Assembly (NCBI GenBank): GCA_964443245.1
Contig: CAYUEG010000001.1
Coordinates: 1 to 64,000, forward strand
Reading direction: 5' to 3'
Origin: CANJDH01 sp964443245
Lineage (GTDB): Bacteria; Pseudomonadota; Gammaproteobacteria; Burkholderiales; JAEUOS01
DNA length: 64,000 nucleotides
The position numbers and the translations under genes are program-made. Under the pieces are notes generated by a model. The model did not search any database and was not told where the DNA came from. It was given only the letters and a program-made list of their open reading frames with translations. The number at the start of each line of letters is the position of its first letter. Within the stretch, counting starts at the first letter, position 1. Shown here piece by piece: positions 28,235 through 37,466 of the stretch.

Positions 28235-28872
28235 CAGTGGTCCGCCAGAAAAAGTTGTGCGGCGTCCGGCTCGTTTACCTGAACGATGCCGTTGGCCACG
28301 ATAAGTTTGCCTTCAGCAAACCAGCGTACCGCGCGAGGATAGATTTCGTGCTCCGAGGCCAGCACCCGCGCCGCCAGCGTCGCTGCCGTGTCGTCTGGGC
28401 GTACTGGTACGGCAGACTGGATGATGATCGGCCCGTGGTCCAACTCCGGGGTCACGAAGTGCACCGTCGCGCCATGCAACTTGCACCCCGCCGCCAGAGC
28501 CCGCTCGTGGGTGTGCAGCCCCGGAAAGGCCGGCAGAAGCGAAGGATGGATGTTGATCAGGCGGCCCGCATAGCGCGTCACGAATGCAGGCGTCAGCACC
28601 CGCATGAACCCGGCCAACACCACCAGCTCCGGCGCGTAGCCATCAATGCACTTCGCCAGGGCCACGTCGAAGGCCTCACGCGAGGCAAAATCACGATGCG
28701 GTATGCAAACGGCGTCAATCCCGTGCTGACGCGCCGTCACCAGCCCGGCTGCCTGCGGCTGATTGCTGATGACCGCCGCCACCGTGACCGGCAGGTTCCC
28801 GGCCTGTTGCGCAGCCAGCAGCGCCTCCATGTTGCTGCCGCGCCCGGAAATGAGGATCACGATGCGTTTCAT
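28234..28872 (-). CDS. purN: phosphoribosylglycinamide formyltransferase
   Basis: GAR transformylase (212 aa) transfers a formyl group from 10-formyl-THF in the third step of purine synthesis. Visible features are the phosphate-binding ISGRGSNMEALL, the catalytic Asn-His in INIHPSLLPAFPG and the aspartate in PELDHGPIIIQ. It is the first gene of a minus-strand run and diverges from ribF over a 143-nt gap. The next gene overlaps by one base. Confidence 0.97.
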   Translation of the reverse strand: MKRIVILISGRGSNMEALLAAQQAGNLPVTVAAVISNQPQAAGLVTARQHGIDAVCIPHRDFASREAFDVALAKCIDGYAPELVVLAGFMRVLTPAFVTRYAGRLINIHPSLLPAFPGLHTHERALAAGCKLHGATVHFVTPELDHGPIIIQSAVPVRPDDTAATLAARVLASEHEIYPRAVRWFAEGKLIVANGIVQVNEPDAAQLFLADH

Positions 28873-29015
28873 CGACGCGATTGTACCGTGCGCCCCCTCT
28901 CGCTGCGCCTATTTGCAGTGCACAAATCGTTATAATTGAAGGCTTTACGTACGGCGACGCACTGCCGCACCATGGCCCCCGCCGTCCTCCACACGCGCCG
29001 TCCTCCACACCTTCC

Positions 29016-29993
29016 ATGCTCGTTCAACGCGGCATCCCTTCGGCAAGCCTGCACCATCCGGCGACAGGGCACGCCATTACCATCGGCAACTTTGATGGCG
29101 TGCACCTGGGACATCAGGCAATCCTGGATGCGCTGCGCCAGGCGGCCGACGCACGCAGCATCGCAGCCGCCGTGGTGACGTTCGAGCCGCATCCGCGCGA
29201 GTTCTTCGCCCCGCATGCCGCACCGACCCGGCTGACTTCGCTGCGCGAGAAGATTGCCCTGCTTGCCGCGCATCGGGTGGACCGGGTGCAGGTGTGCCAC
29301 TTCAATCGCGCGCTGGCATCGTTGTCGGCGGATCAATTTATCGAACGTGTGCTGGTCAAGGGTCTACAAGCACGCTGGGTCATGATCGGCGAGGACTTTC
29401 GCTTTGGTGCGAAGCGCACCGGGGACTTTGAATCCCTGCGCCGCGCAGGGTTGCGCCTGGGCTTCGACGTCAAGGCCATGCCTGACGTCACGCAACGCGA
29501 CGAGCGCGGCCATGCCGTGCGCGTGTCCAGTTCGGTCTTGCGGGAAGTGCTGTCCGCCGGCGATGTCGACCGTGCCGCTACCCTGCTGGGCCGACCGTAT
29601 TCGATCAGTGGCCGCGTGATCCACGGCGACAAGCTCGGGCGTACCCTTGGCTTCCCCACCGCCAACGTGCAGATTCGGCACAACCGTCCGCCTCTGACCG
29701 GCATCTATGCCGTGCGCGTGCGCGGGCTGGGCGCAACACCCCTGGACGCGGTCGCCTCGATGGGTGTGCGCCCCACCGTGACCAACAGCGGGGAAATGCG
29801 CCTCGAGGTGTTCATCTTCGATTTCAACGCGGACATCTACGGCAAGCAGCTGCAGGTCGATTTCCTCAAGAAGATTCGCGACGAAGAGAAGTACAAGGAT
29901 CTGGAAACGCTCAAGGCGCAGATCGATGCCGACGCCCGCGAAGCACGCGCTTTTCTTACGGCACTGCCGAAAGGTCCGCCGGTTGCGCCGTGA
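29016..29993 (+). CDS. ribF: bifunctional riboflavin kinase/FAD synthetase
   Basis: This 325-aa enzyme converts riboflavin to FMN and FAD. The N-terminal adenylyltransferase domain has GNFDGVHLGHQ, and the C-terminal kinase domain has GRTLGFPTANV and MGVRPTV. The start is set at the ATG at 29016 (MLVQRGIPS); the frame is open for 45 codons more, but that part falls in the promoter region. A perfect TATAAT lies at 28931-28936 without a well-spaced -35. It is followed by ileS and lspA, the usual order. Confidence 0.96.
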   Translation: MLVQRGIPSASLHHPATGHAITIGNFDGVHLGHQAILDALRQAADARSIAAAVVTFEPHPREFFAPHAAPTRLTSLREKIALLAAHRVDRVQVCHFNRALASLSADQFIERVLVKGLQARWVMIGEDFRFGAKRTGDFESLRRAGLRLGFDVKAMPDVTQRDERGHAVRVSSSVLREVLSAGDVDRAATLLGRPYSISGRVIHGDKLGRTLGFPTANVQIRHNRPPLTGIYAVRVRGLGATPLDAVASMGVRPTVTNSGEMRLEVFIFDFNADIYGKQLQVDFLKKIRDEEKYKDLETLKAQIDADAREARAFLTALPKGPPVAP

Positions 29994-30095
29994 CAGCCTT
30001 CCCAATCACCCCGAATGTCCGCTGACGGCTACCCGCCTCCGCCCCGACCTTCATCCCTGATCTCTACTCACCCGCAGTTCCCGAGCATCTCCGCC

Positions 30096-32939
30096 ATGGC
30101 CAAAGAAAACAAGTATCCCGTCAACCTGCCCGACACACCGTTCCCGATGCGCGGCGACCTCGCCAAACGCGAGCCGCTGTGGGTCAAGGAATGGCAAGAA
30201 CGCCGGGTGTACGAGAAGATTCGTGCAGCTTCCCGGGGACGCAGGAAATTCATTCTTCATGATGGCCCGCCGTATGCGAACGGCGATATTCACATCGGCC
30301 ATGCCGTCAACAAGATCCTCAAGGACATCATTGTCAAGAGCCGCAACATGGCAGGGTTTGATGCGATCTATGTTCCGGGGTGGGATTGTCACGGCATGCC
30401 GATCGAGCGGGAGATCGAGAAAAAGCACGGCAAGAATCTTCCGGTCGAGAAAACCCAAAGCCTGTGCCGCGCCTACGCGGCTGAGCAGATCGAACGGCAG
30501 AAGAAGGACTTCGAACGTCTGGGCGTGCTGGGGGACTGGAAAGACCCCTACCAGACCATGGCGTTCCGCAATGAGGCCGACGAAATCCGGGTCTTGGGTC
30601 AACTGCTCGAGAAAGGCTACGTTTACCGCGGCTTGAAGCCGGTCAACTGGTGTTTCGACTGCCGCTCCGCGCTGGCCGAGGCCGAAGTCGAATACGCCGA
30701 CAAGAAGGATTTCGCTATCGACGTGGCGTTCCCGTTTGCCGAGCCGGACAAGATCGCTGCGGCATTCGGCCTGGACACGCTGCCCAAAACCGAAGGCTTC
30801 ATCGTCATCTGGACCACCACGCCCTGGACGATTCCTTCCAATCAGGCGCTTAACCTGCATCCGGAATTTACCTACGCCCTGGTCGACACGCCCAAAGGAT
30901 TGCTGATCCTTGCACAAGACCTGGTGGAAGCCAACCTCACGCGCTGGGCACTTGAAGGTCGGGTCATCGCCACGACCAAGGGCGAAAAGCTGTCGCTGAT
31001 CAAGTTCAGGCACCCGCTGGCCGCCACCGACAGCGGCTACGACCGATTCTCACCGATCTACCTGGGAACCTACGTCACACTCGACACCGGTACCGGCATC
31101 GTGCACTCCGCCCCCGCGTATGGCGTGGAAGACTTCAATTCCTGCAAGGCGCACGGCATGCAGGACCAGGACATCCTCACTCCGGTATTGGGCGACGGCA
31201 AGTATGCGGAGTCATTGCCCTTCTTTGGCGGGCTGTCAATCTGGGATGCCAACCCGAAGATCGTCGAGAAACTGGAGCAAGCGGGCACCCTCTTGAAGAG
31301 CGAGGCCTACACGCACAGCTACATGCATTGCTGGCGCCACAAGACACCGATCATCTACCGCGCCAGCACGCAATGGTTCGCGGCCATGGATGAGGGGGTC
31401 GGCATCACCGGCGCGAAGCCCGCCGAGTCGCTGCGCACCACCGCGCTGCGCGCCGTCGAGGCGACCCAGTTCTTCCCCGCCTGGGGCAAACAGCGGCTGT
31501 ACAGCATGATTGCCAACCGCCCGGACTGGACGCTTTCGCGCCAGCGTCAGTGGGGAGTGCCGATGCCCTTCTTCGTGCACAAGGAAACCGGCGCCCTGCA
31601 CCCGCATACGCCCGCCCTGCTCGAACAGGTCGCCAGGCTGGTCGAGAAGAACGGTATCGAAGCTTGGCAGACCGTCAAGGCCGAAGACATGATCGGACAA
31701 GTCGGCGAGTTCTCCGCCGCCCACTACGAGAAGATCAAGGACACGCTCGATGTCTGGTTTGACTCCGGCTCCACCTTCGCCACCGTGCTGCGCGGCTCGC
31801 ATCCGCTGCTCGATGCAGACAGTGATCAGGCCGACATGTATCTGGAGGGCAGCGACCAGCATCGCGGCTGGTTCCATTCTTCCCTGCTGGTGTCGTCGAT
31901 GCTCAAGGGCAAGGCGCCCTACAAGAGCCTTCTGACCCACGGTTTCGTCGTGGACGGCAAGGGCGAGAAGATGTCCAAGTCCAAAGGCAATGTGGTGGCC
32001 CCCCAGAAGGTCAGTGACACCCTCGGTGCAGAGGCATTGCGCCTGTGGGTGGCGGCAACAGACTACTCGGGCGAATTGTCGATTTCCGACGAAATCTTGA
32101 AACGCGTGGTCGAAGGCTACCGACGCATCCGCAATACGTTGCGCTTTCTCCTTGCCAATACCTCCGATTTCGACTTCGCCAAACAGGGTGTGCCGCCTGA
32201 GCAACTGCTGGAAATTGACCGCTATGCAATCGCGATGACGGCGGCCATGCAACGCGAAGTGCTGGCGGACTACGAGAAGTATGAATTCCACCCGGCGGTG
32301 GCCAAACTGCAAACGTTTTGCTCGGAAGACCTGGGCGGTTTCTACCTCGACATTCTCAAGGACCGCCTGTACACCACCGGTGTCGAATCGGCACCGCGCC
32401 GCGCTGCCCAGACCGCGCTATGGCACATCACCCAATCCCTGCTGCGCTTGATGGCGCCGATCCTTTCCTTCACCGCCGAAGAGGCCTGGCAGATTGTCAG
32501 CCCGGGAGATGACACGGTCTTCGCGCATACCTACTATGACGTGCCTGCCGTGCCGGCCGCGGACCAGCTCGTTGGCAAATGGCAGGCGCTGCGCGCGATT
32601 CGTGCGGAGGTGCTCAGGAAACTGGAGGCGATGCGCGAAGCCAAGACGATCGGTTCTTCCCTGCAGGCCGAAGTGACCATACGCGCTGGCGGCAATACGC
32701 TCGCGATGCTGCAATCCCTCGGCGATGACCTGCGCTTCGTGCTGATCACCTCGCAAGCGACGGTGCTCGCCGCAGCCGACGACGGAATGCAGATTACGGC
32801 AACGCCCACCAGTCATGCCAAATGCGAGCGCTGCTGGCACTGGCGTGCCGATGTCGGCGCAGAACCGGAGCACCCTGGGCTATGCGGGCGCTGCGTTTCC
32901 AATCTGTTTGGCGCGGGTGAGCCGCGTTCCTGCGCGTGA
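30096..32939 (+). CDS. ileS: isoleucyl-tRNA synthetase
   Basis: This 947-aa class I synthetase charges tRNA-Ile. The HIGH motif appears in DIHIGHAVNK, KMSKS in GEKMSKSKGN, the editing-domain region in WTTTPWTIPSNQ, and a C-terminal zinc finger (CERCWHW then CGRCVSNL). I set the start at MAKENKYPVNLPD (30096); an open stretch of 27 codons precedes it but is not conserved-looking. Its last four bases overlap the lspA start. Confidence 0.98.
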   Translation: MAKENKYPVNLPDTPFPMRGDLAKREPLWVKEWQERRVYEKIRAASRGRRKFILHDGPPYANGDIHIGHAVNKILKDIIVKSRNMAGFDAIYVPGWDCHGMPIEREIEKKHGKNLPVEKTQSLCRAYAAEQIERQKKDFERLGVLGDWKDPYQTMAFRNEADEIRVLGQLLEKGYVYRGLKPVNWCFDCRSALAEAEVEYADKKDFAIDVAFPFAEPDKIAAAFGLDTLPKTEGFIVIWTTTPWTIPSNQALNLHPEFTYALVDTPKGLLILAQDLVEANLTRWALEGRVIATTKGEKLSLIKFRHPLAATDSGYDRFSPIYLGTYVTLDTGTGIVHSAPAYGVEDFNSCKAHGMQDQDILTPVLGDGKYAESLPFFGGLSIWDANPKIVEKLEQAGTLLKSEAYTHSYMHCWRHKTPIIYRASTQWFAAMDEGVGITGAKPAESLRTTALRAVEATQFFPAWGKQRLYSMIANRPDWTLSRQRQWGVPMPFFVHKETGALHPHTPALLEQVARLVEKNGIEAWQTVKAEDMIGQVGEFSAAHYEKIKDTLDVWFDSGSTFATVLRGSHPLLDADSDQADMYLEGSDQHRGWFHSSLLVSSMLKGKAPYKSLLTHGFVVDGKGEKMSKSKGNVVAPQKVSDTLGAEALRLWVAATDYSGELSISDEILKRVVEGYRRIRNTLRFLLANTSDFDFAKQGVPPEQLLEIDRYAIAMTAAMQREVLADYEKYEFHPAVAKLQTFCSEDLGGFYLDILKDRLYTTGVESAPRRAAQTALWHITQSLLRLMAPILSFTAEEAWQIVSPGDDTVFAHTYYDVPAVPAADQLVGKWQALRAIRAEVLRKLEAMREAKTIGSSLQAEVTIRAGGNTLAMLQSLGDDLRFVLITSQATVLAAADDGMQITATPTSHAKCERCWHWRADVGAEPEHPGLCGRCVSNLFGAGEPRSCA

Positions 32940-33451
32940 ACCAAATCGCACAGCAGGAAGCCGCCAGCGGCAGGCGGCGCGCCCTGCTGGTGGCAGGCCT
33001 GGTCGCGCTCGCATTGGTCATTGCGGACCAGTGGACCAAGTACGCCATCACCAGCAACCTGCGTTACGGCGAATCGTTGGCTGTCACCTCGTTCTTCAAT
33101 CTGGTCCTGGTCTACAACAAGGGGGCGGCCTTCAGCTTTCTTTCCGATGCGGGGGGATGGCAGCGCTTCTTTTTCATCGGCATCACCATCGCCGCCATTG
33201 CAATGCTGATCTGGCTCATCGCCAAACACCATGAAGAGAAGGTGTTCCGCTGGGGTTTGACCCTGATCCTGGGCGGCGCCATCGGCAACCTGATCGACCG
33301 CATCGCCTACGGCCATGTAGTCGACTTCCTCGACTTTCATTTTGCAGGCTGGCATTTCTGGGCTTTCAACGTGGCCGACTCGGCCATCACCATCGGCGCA
33401 GCCCTGTTGATTCTCGACAGCTTCCGTCCTCGCCCGGAATCCGCCTCATAG
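32936..33451 (+). CDS. lspA: lipoprotein signal peptidase (signal peptidase II)
   Basis: This 171-aa inner-membrane aspartyl protease cleaves prolipoprotein signal peptides. Four hydrophobic segments are visible, with catalytic aspartates in GNLIDRI and FNVADSAI. It begins at a GTG whose bases overlap the ileS stop (GTGA), so it is translationally coupled. In E. coli fkpB and ispH follow lspA; here they lie about 32 kb away at the start of the window and coaBC follows instead. Confidence 0.97.
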   Translation: MNQIAQQEAASGRRRALLVAGLVALALVIADQWTKYAITSNLRYGESLAVTSFFNLVLVYNKGAAFSFLSDAGGWQRFFFIGITIAAIAMLIWLIAKHHEEKVFRWGLTLILGGAIGNLIDRIAYGHVVDFLDFHFAGWHFWAFNVADSAITIGAALLILDSFRPRPESAS

Positions 33452-33514
33452 CGCCAAGAATGGCTTCCACCAACGGTTTCCGGGACGTTCCCGATCTGAC
33501 GTATGATTGCCGCC

Positions 33515-34732
33515 ATGACTGACATCACGACTGAAAAACGCATCGTGCTGGGCGTGACCGGCGGCGTTGCGGCCTACAAGGCCTGTGAACTGGTACGCCT
33601 GTGCGTCAAGGCCGGCATTGCAGTCGACGTGGTGATGACCCAGGCAGGCGAGCACTTCGTGACTGCCGTCACCTTCCAGGCCTTGTCGGGCCGGCCGGTC
33701 TATACCGATCTGTGGGACGCCAGCATCCCCAACAACATGGCCCACATTGAACTGACACGCCATGCAGCTGGCATCGTGGTGGTGCCAGCGACTGCCGACT
33801 TCATGGCCAAATTGGTCCACGGCCGTGCGGATGATCTGCTGTCAACGATGATCGTGGCGCGCCAACCGAGCTGCCCGTTGATGCTGGCACCGGCGATGAA
33901 CGTCGAGATGTGGCAAAACCCGGCGACGCAGCGTAATGTCACGCAATTGCGCGCCGATGGCGTGACCCTGCTCGGGCCCGGCAGGGGCGACCAGGCCTGC
34001 GGCGAGACCGGCGATGGGCGCATGCTCGAACCGGAGGAGATCTTCGCCAGCATCGAGTCCCTGTTTGCGCCGAAGATTCTCTCCGGCAAGCGGGTACTGA
34101 TCACCGCCGGGCCAACCCAGGAACCGATTGATCCGGTGCGCGTCATCACCAACCACAGTTCGGGCAAGATGGGCTACGCGATTGCGGAGGCCGCGCGTGC
34201 AGCGGGGGCAGAGGTCACACTGGTCAGCGGCCCGGTCGGATTGGCCACCCCGTTTGGCGTGGTACGAATTGATGTCACCACCGCGCAGCAGATGTTCGAG
34301 GCCGTTGCCGAGCGGGCCGCCCGATCAGATGTGTTCATTGCCGTGGCAGCCGTGGCCGATTATCACGTGGTCAATCGCAGCGAGCAGAAGATGAAAAAAG
34401 ACGGTTCGGGAAAAATGACGCTCGAACTGGCGGAAAATCCGGACATCCTGGCCCATGTCGCCGGCCTGCCCCAGCCGCCTTTTTGCGTCGGTTTTGCAGC
34501 GGAGAGCGAAAAGCTGCTGGAGCACGCCGATGCCAAGCGCCGGCGCAAGCGGGTGCCACTGCTGGTAGCCAATCTGGCGCAGGCTGCGTTTGGCGCTGAC
34601 GAAAACGAGATCGTGCTGCTTGACGACGCAGGGAACCACCCGCTGCCGCGCGCACCCAAGGGGCTGCTGGCCCGACAGATCGTGGCGGCCATCGCCCGTA
34701 GCCTCGCCCCTGCCGTGCCACGCAGCGCATGA
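33515..34732 (+). CDS. coaBC: phosphopantothenoylcysteine decarboxylase/phosphopantothenate-cysteine ligase
   Basis: This bifunctional enzyme (405 aa from this start) makes 4'-phosphopantetheine for coenzyme A. The CoaC half has GVTGGVAAYK, the catalytic histidine in NMAHIEL, the PAMN substrate motif and the ACGETGDGRM cysteine region. The CoaB half has ITAGPTQEPIDPVR, NHSSGKMG and AAVADY. Another ATG at 33503 is equally possible. Coenzyme A also feeds the phosphopantetheine arm used by the Pfa-like ACPs. The downstream gene overlaps by ATGA. Confidence 0.96.
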   Translation: MTDITTEKRIVLGVTGGVAAYKACELVRLCVKAGIAVDVVMTQAGEHFVTAVTFQALSGRPVYTDLWDASIPNNMAHIELTRHAAGIVVVPATADFMAKLVHGRADDLLSTMIVARQPSCPLMLAPAMNVEMWQNPATQRNVTQLRADGVTLLGPGRGDQACGETGDGRMLEPEEIFASIESLFAPKILSGKRVLITAGPTQEPIDPVRVITNHSSGKMGYAIAEAARAAGAEVTLVSGPVGLATPFGVVRIDVTTAQQMFEAVAERAARSDVFIAVAAVADYHVVNRSEQKMKKDGSGKMTLELAENPDILAHVAGLPQPPFCVGFAAESEKLLEHADAKRRRKRVPLLVANLAQAAFGADENEIVLLDDAGNHPLPRAPKGLLARQIVAAIARSLAPAVPRSA

Positions 34733-35769
34733 AGCTCTCGGTACTCGATCAGTCCCCCGTCATCAGTGGCAGCAGTGCTGCCGACGCAATTGCCGCCACG
34801 CTGGACCTGGCTCAGGCCGCGGAAACCCTTGGCTACCAACGCTTCTGGCTTGCCGAGCATCATGGGCTGCACAGCCTTGCCGACCCGTGCCCGGAGATTT
34901 TGCTCGCCCGCATCGGCAGCCTGACCAAGACGATCCGCATTGGCACCGGGGGCATTCTGCTGCCTTACTACGCGCCATTCAAGGTGGCCGAGCAGTTTCG
35001 CATGCTCGAAACGTTGTTTCCGAACCGGCTGGACCTGGGCGTAGGACGCGCTCCGGGTGGTGACCTGAAAACGGCCCGGGCCGTGAGCGGCTGGACAACC
35101 GGTGGCCAGTATGATGCCGCCGAACGGTTTGCCCAGCAGGTGGCCGAACTGGTTGGACTGCTGGACGGTGCCCTGCCCCCTGATCATCCATACGCCGAAG
35201 TGGCCTTGCAACCGGATGGCGCCACCGCACCGCAGATCTGGATTCTCGGCTCCTCCGACTATGGTGGGGCGCTGGCGGCGCACATGGGGTTGCGATTTGC
35301 CTTCGCCCATTTCATCAATGCCTTCGGCGGACAACCCGTCGCCACAGCCTATCGCGAGCAGTTCCAGTCTGCACCGCACGCTGCCAACAGTCGCGGTGCC
35401 GTCACACCTGTGCCTCACCATGCGCTTGCCGTATTCGCGATCTGCGCAGAAACCGAAGCCGAAGCGGAGGCCTATGCTAAGGCCGTTGACGTACGACGTC
35501 TGCAGATGGCGTATGGCCTGAATGCGCCGATTCCTTCGCTGGGTGATGCTGCCGCGCGCCTGGCGCATTTGTCGGAGCGGGATCGCGCCATCATCGAGGC
35601 GGAACGGCCGCGCTCCATCATCGGTACTCCGGGCATGGTGGCCGATCGCATCAGCGAACTGGCCGAGCTGTTTGCTGCAGACGAAGTCGTGGTGTTGAGC
35701 GTCGCGCCCGATTACGGCGTGCGACTCAAATCCTATGAACTGCTCGCCGAGGCCTTGGGCACCACTTGA
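34729..35769 (+). CDS. LLM-class flavin-dependent oxidoreductase
   Basis: This 346-aa luciferase-like monooxygenase-family protein has the N-terminal LSVLDQSPV start, the YQRFWLAEHHG strand, GTGGILLPYYAPFKVAEQF and the LDLGVGRAPGGD loop typical of the YhbW/MsnO8 branch. It would use FMNH2 or F420-like flavin chemistry; the substrate is unknown. It overlaps coaBC by ATGA and is followed 40 nt later by an acyl-CoA synthetase, so all three may be co-transcribed. Confidence 0.88.
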   Translation: MKLSVLDQSPVISGSSAADAIAATLDLAQAAETLGYQRFWLAEHHGLHSLADPCPEILLARIGSLTKTIRIGTGGILLPYYAPFKVAEQFRMLETLFPNRLDLGVGRAPGGDLKTARAVSGWTTGGQYDAAERFAQQVAELVGLLDGALPPDHPYAEVALQPDGATAPQIWILGSSDYGGALAAHMGLRFAFAHFINAFGGQPVATAYREQFQSAPHAANSRGAVTPVPHHALAVFAICAETEAEAEAYAKAVDVRRLQMAYGLNAPIPSLGDAAARLAHLSERDRAIIEAERPRSIIGTPGMVADRISELAELFAADEVVVLSVAPDYGVRLKSYELLAEALGTT

Positions 35770-35809
35770 AGCAGCAACCCTTTCAACCACTCGCCAAGCC
35801 GCCCGGACC

Positions 35810-37345
35810 ATGACAGCCGCCATTTGCTTCGGCAACAGAATCATTCCGCCTTCCGAAATCGAAGCAGGTGCTGAGCAGTGCGCTGGCGGCCTTGCTCAGT
35901 TGGGCGTTGGCACGGACGATGTGGTGGCCATCATGCTGCGCAACTCGCCCGCTTTTGTTCAATTGATGCTGGCGGCGCGGCGCATCGGGGCCTACCACTG
36001 CCCCATCAACTGGCACTTCAAGGCTGCTGAGGCCGCCCACATCCTGCGCGACTCGGGCGCCAAAGTCCTGTTCATTCATGCCGACTTGTTGCCACAGATC
36101 GAAGCCGGGTTGCCAGCAAGCTTGCCTGTTGTCCTTGTTCGACCGGACGACACGCTGATTCAGGCGTTCAATCTGGACTCTGCGGCCTGGTCCGCCGACG
36201 CAGTTTCCTGGGAGGCGTGGCTTGGAGCGCAGCCCCGCCACAGCGGCAGCCCCCAGATTCCGCGCGGCAACATGGCTTACACCTCCGGTACCACCGGCCT
36301 GCCAAAAGGCGTGCGACGTCTGCCGCCTCCTCCCGAAAAGGCGCCCGCGGCCGCGGCAGCACTGGCGGCGCTCAACCTGGAAATCAACGGGATCGGACCA
36401 GGGATGCGCACATTGGTCTCCGCACCGCTGTACCACAGTGCTCCGAACGCCTATTCCCTGTTTTCGACAATTGCTGGCGAGCTGGTTGTGCTTGAACCGC
36501 GCTTCGACGCCGAACGCACATTGGCACTCATTGAAGCGCATCAACTGGCCCAGGCGTATCTGGTTCCAACCATGTTTGTGCGCATGCTGCGGCTCCCCTC
36601 AGCGATCCGCAGCCGCCACAAACTCACCTCGATGCGGTTTGTCGCCTCCACCGGATCACCCTGCGCACCAGACGTCAAACGCGCCATGATCGAATGGTGG
36701 GGACCGGTGATCCATGAGAGCTATGCCTCCAGCGAAGCCGGCTACATCACCCATATCTCTTCTGAAGAATGGCTGCGCAAGCCCGGCTCGGCCGGCCGGC
36801 CGGCTTCCGGCGCCATCGTGCGCATCATGGACGAGAACGGCAATTCGCTCCCCAGCGGAGAGGTCGGACTGATCTATGTTCGCCAGCCCGCCTACTCGGA
36901 TTTCTCCTACAACCACCAGGCCGATGCGCGCAAGGCGCTGGAGCGCGACGGGCTCTGGAGTGTCGGCGACATGGGGTATCTGGATGCAGACGGCTACCTG
37001 TTCATCAGCGACCGCAAGTCCGACATGGTGATTTCAGGCGGAGTCAACATCTATCCGGCCGAAATTGAAGCCACCCTGATCAACATGGAAGGCGTGGCCG
37101 ATTGCGCCGTCTTCGGCATCCCTGATGAGGAATTTGGCGAAGCGCTGGCTGCCGCAGTACAAGTGCATGACGGTGTCGCACTGGATCAATCAGCCGTACG
37201 ACAGTTCATCGCCAGCCGCATGGCCAGTTACAAGGTGCCCAAGATTGTCACCTTTCATGCTGCCTTGCCGCGCGAAGAGAGTGGCAAGATTTTCAAACGA
37301 CGTTTGCGTGCGCCCTACTGGGAGAATACGCAACGCAAGATCTGA
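35810..37345 (+). CDS. AMP-dependent acyl-CoA synthetase/ligase
   Basis: This 511-aa ANL-superfamily enzyme activates a carboxylic acid through an acyl-AMP. It shows the P-loop MAYTSGTTGLPKGV, the adenine-site YASSEAGYI, the hinge region SDRKSDMVISGG with GVNIYPAEIEA, and the C-terminal lysine in GKIFKRRLR. The overall pattern is that of fatty-acid or aromatic acyl-CoA ligases; the substrate cannot be assigned. I chose the ATG at 35810 because the longer frame overlaps the preceding gene. Confidence 0.88.
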   Translation: MTAAICFGNRIIPPSEIEAGAEQCAGGLAQLGVGTDDVVAIMLRNSPAFVQLMLAARRIGAYHCPINWHFKAAEAAHILRDSGAKVLFIHADLLPQIEAGLPASLPVVLVRPDDTLIQAFNLDSAAWSADAVSWEAWLGAQPRHSGSPQIPRGNMAYTSGTTGLPKGVRRLPPPPEKAPAAAAALAALNLEINGIGPGMRTLVSAPLYHSAPNAYSLFSTIAGELVVLEPRFDAERTLALIEAHQLAQAYLVPTMFVRMLRLPSAIRSRHKLTSMRFVASTGSPCAPDVKRAMIEWWGPVIHESYASSEAGYITHISSEEWLRKPGSAGRPASGAIVRIMDENGNSLPSGEVGLIYVRQPAYSDFSYNHQADARKALERDGLWSVGDMGYLDADGYLFISDRKSDMVISGGVNIYPAEIEATLINMEGVADCAVFGIPDEEFGEALAAAVQVHDGVALDQSAVRQFIASRMASYKVPKIVTFHAALPREESGKIFKRRLRAPYWENTQRKI

Positions 37346-37466
37346 CGTTGGGGGCTTGGTGCACTCCTTTCACTGGCAGTTCCACAGCACTTTCTTCTCA
37401 TTTCCATGATCAGAGAAGGCGAGCTCGCTCCCGTTTGATCAAAACCACCACAGGAACAGCATCGAC

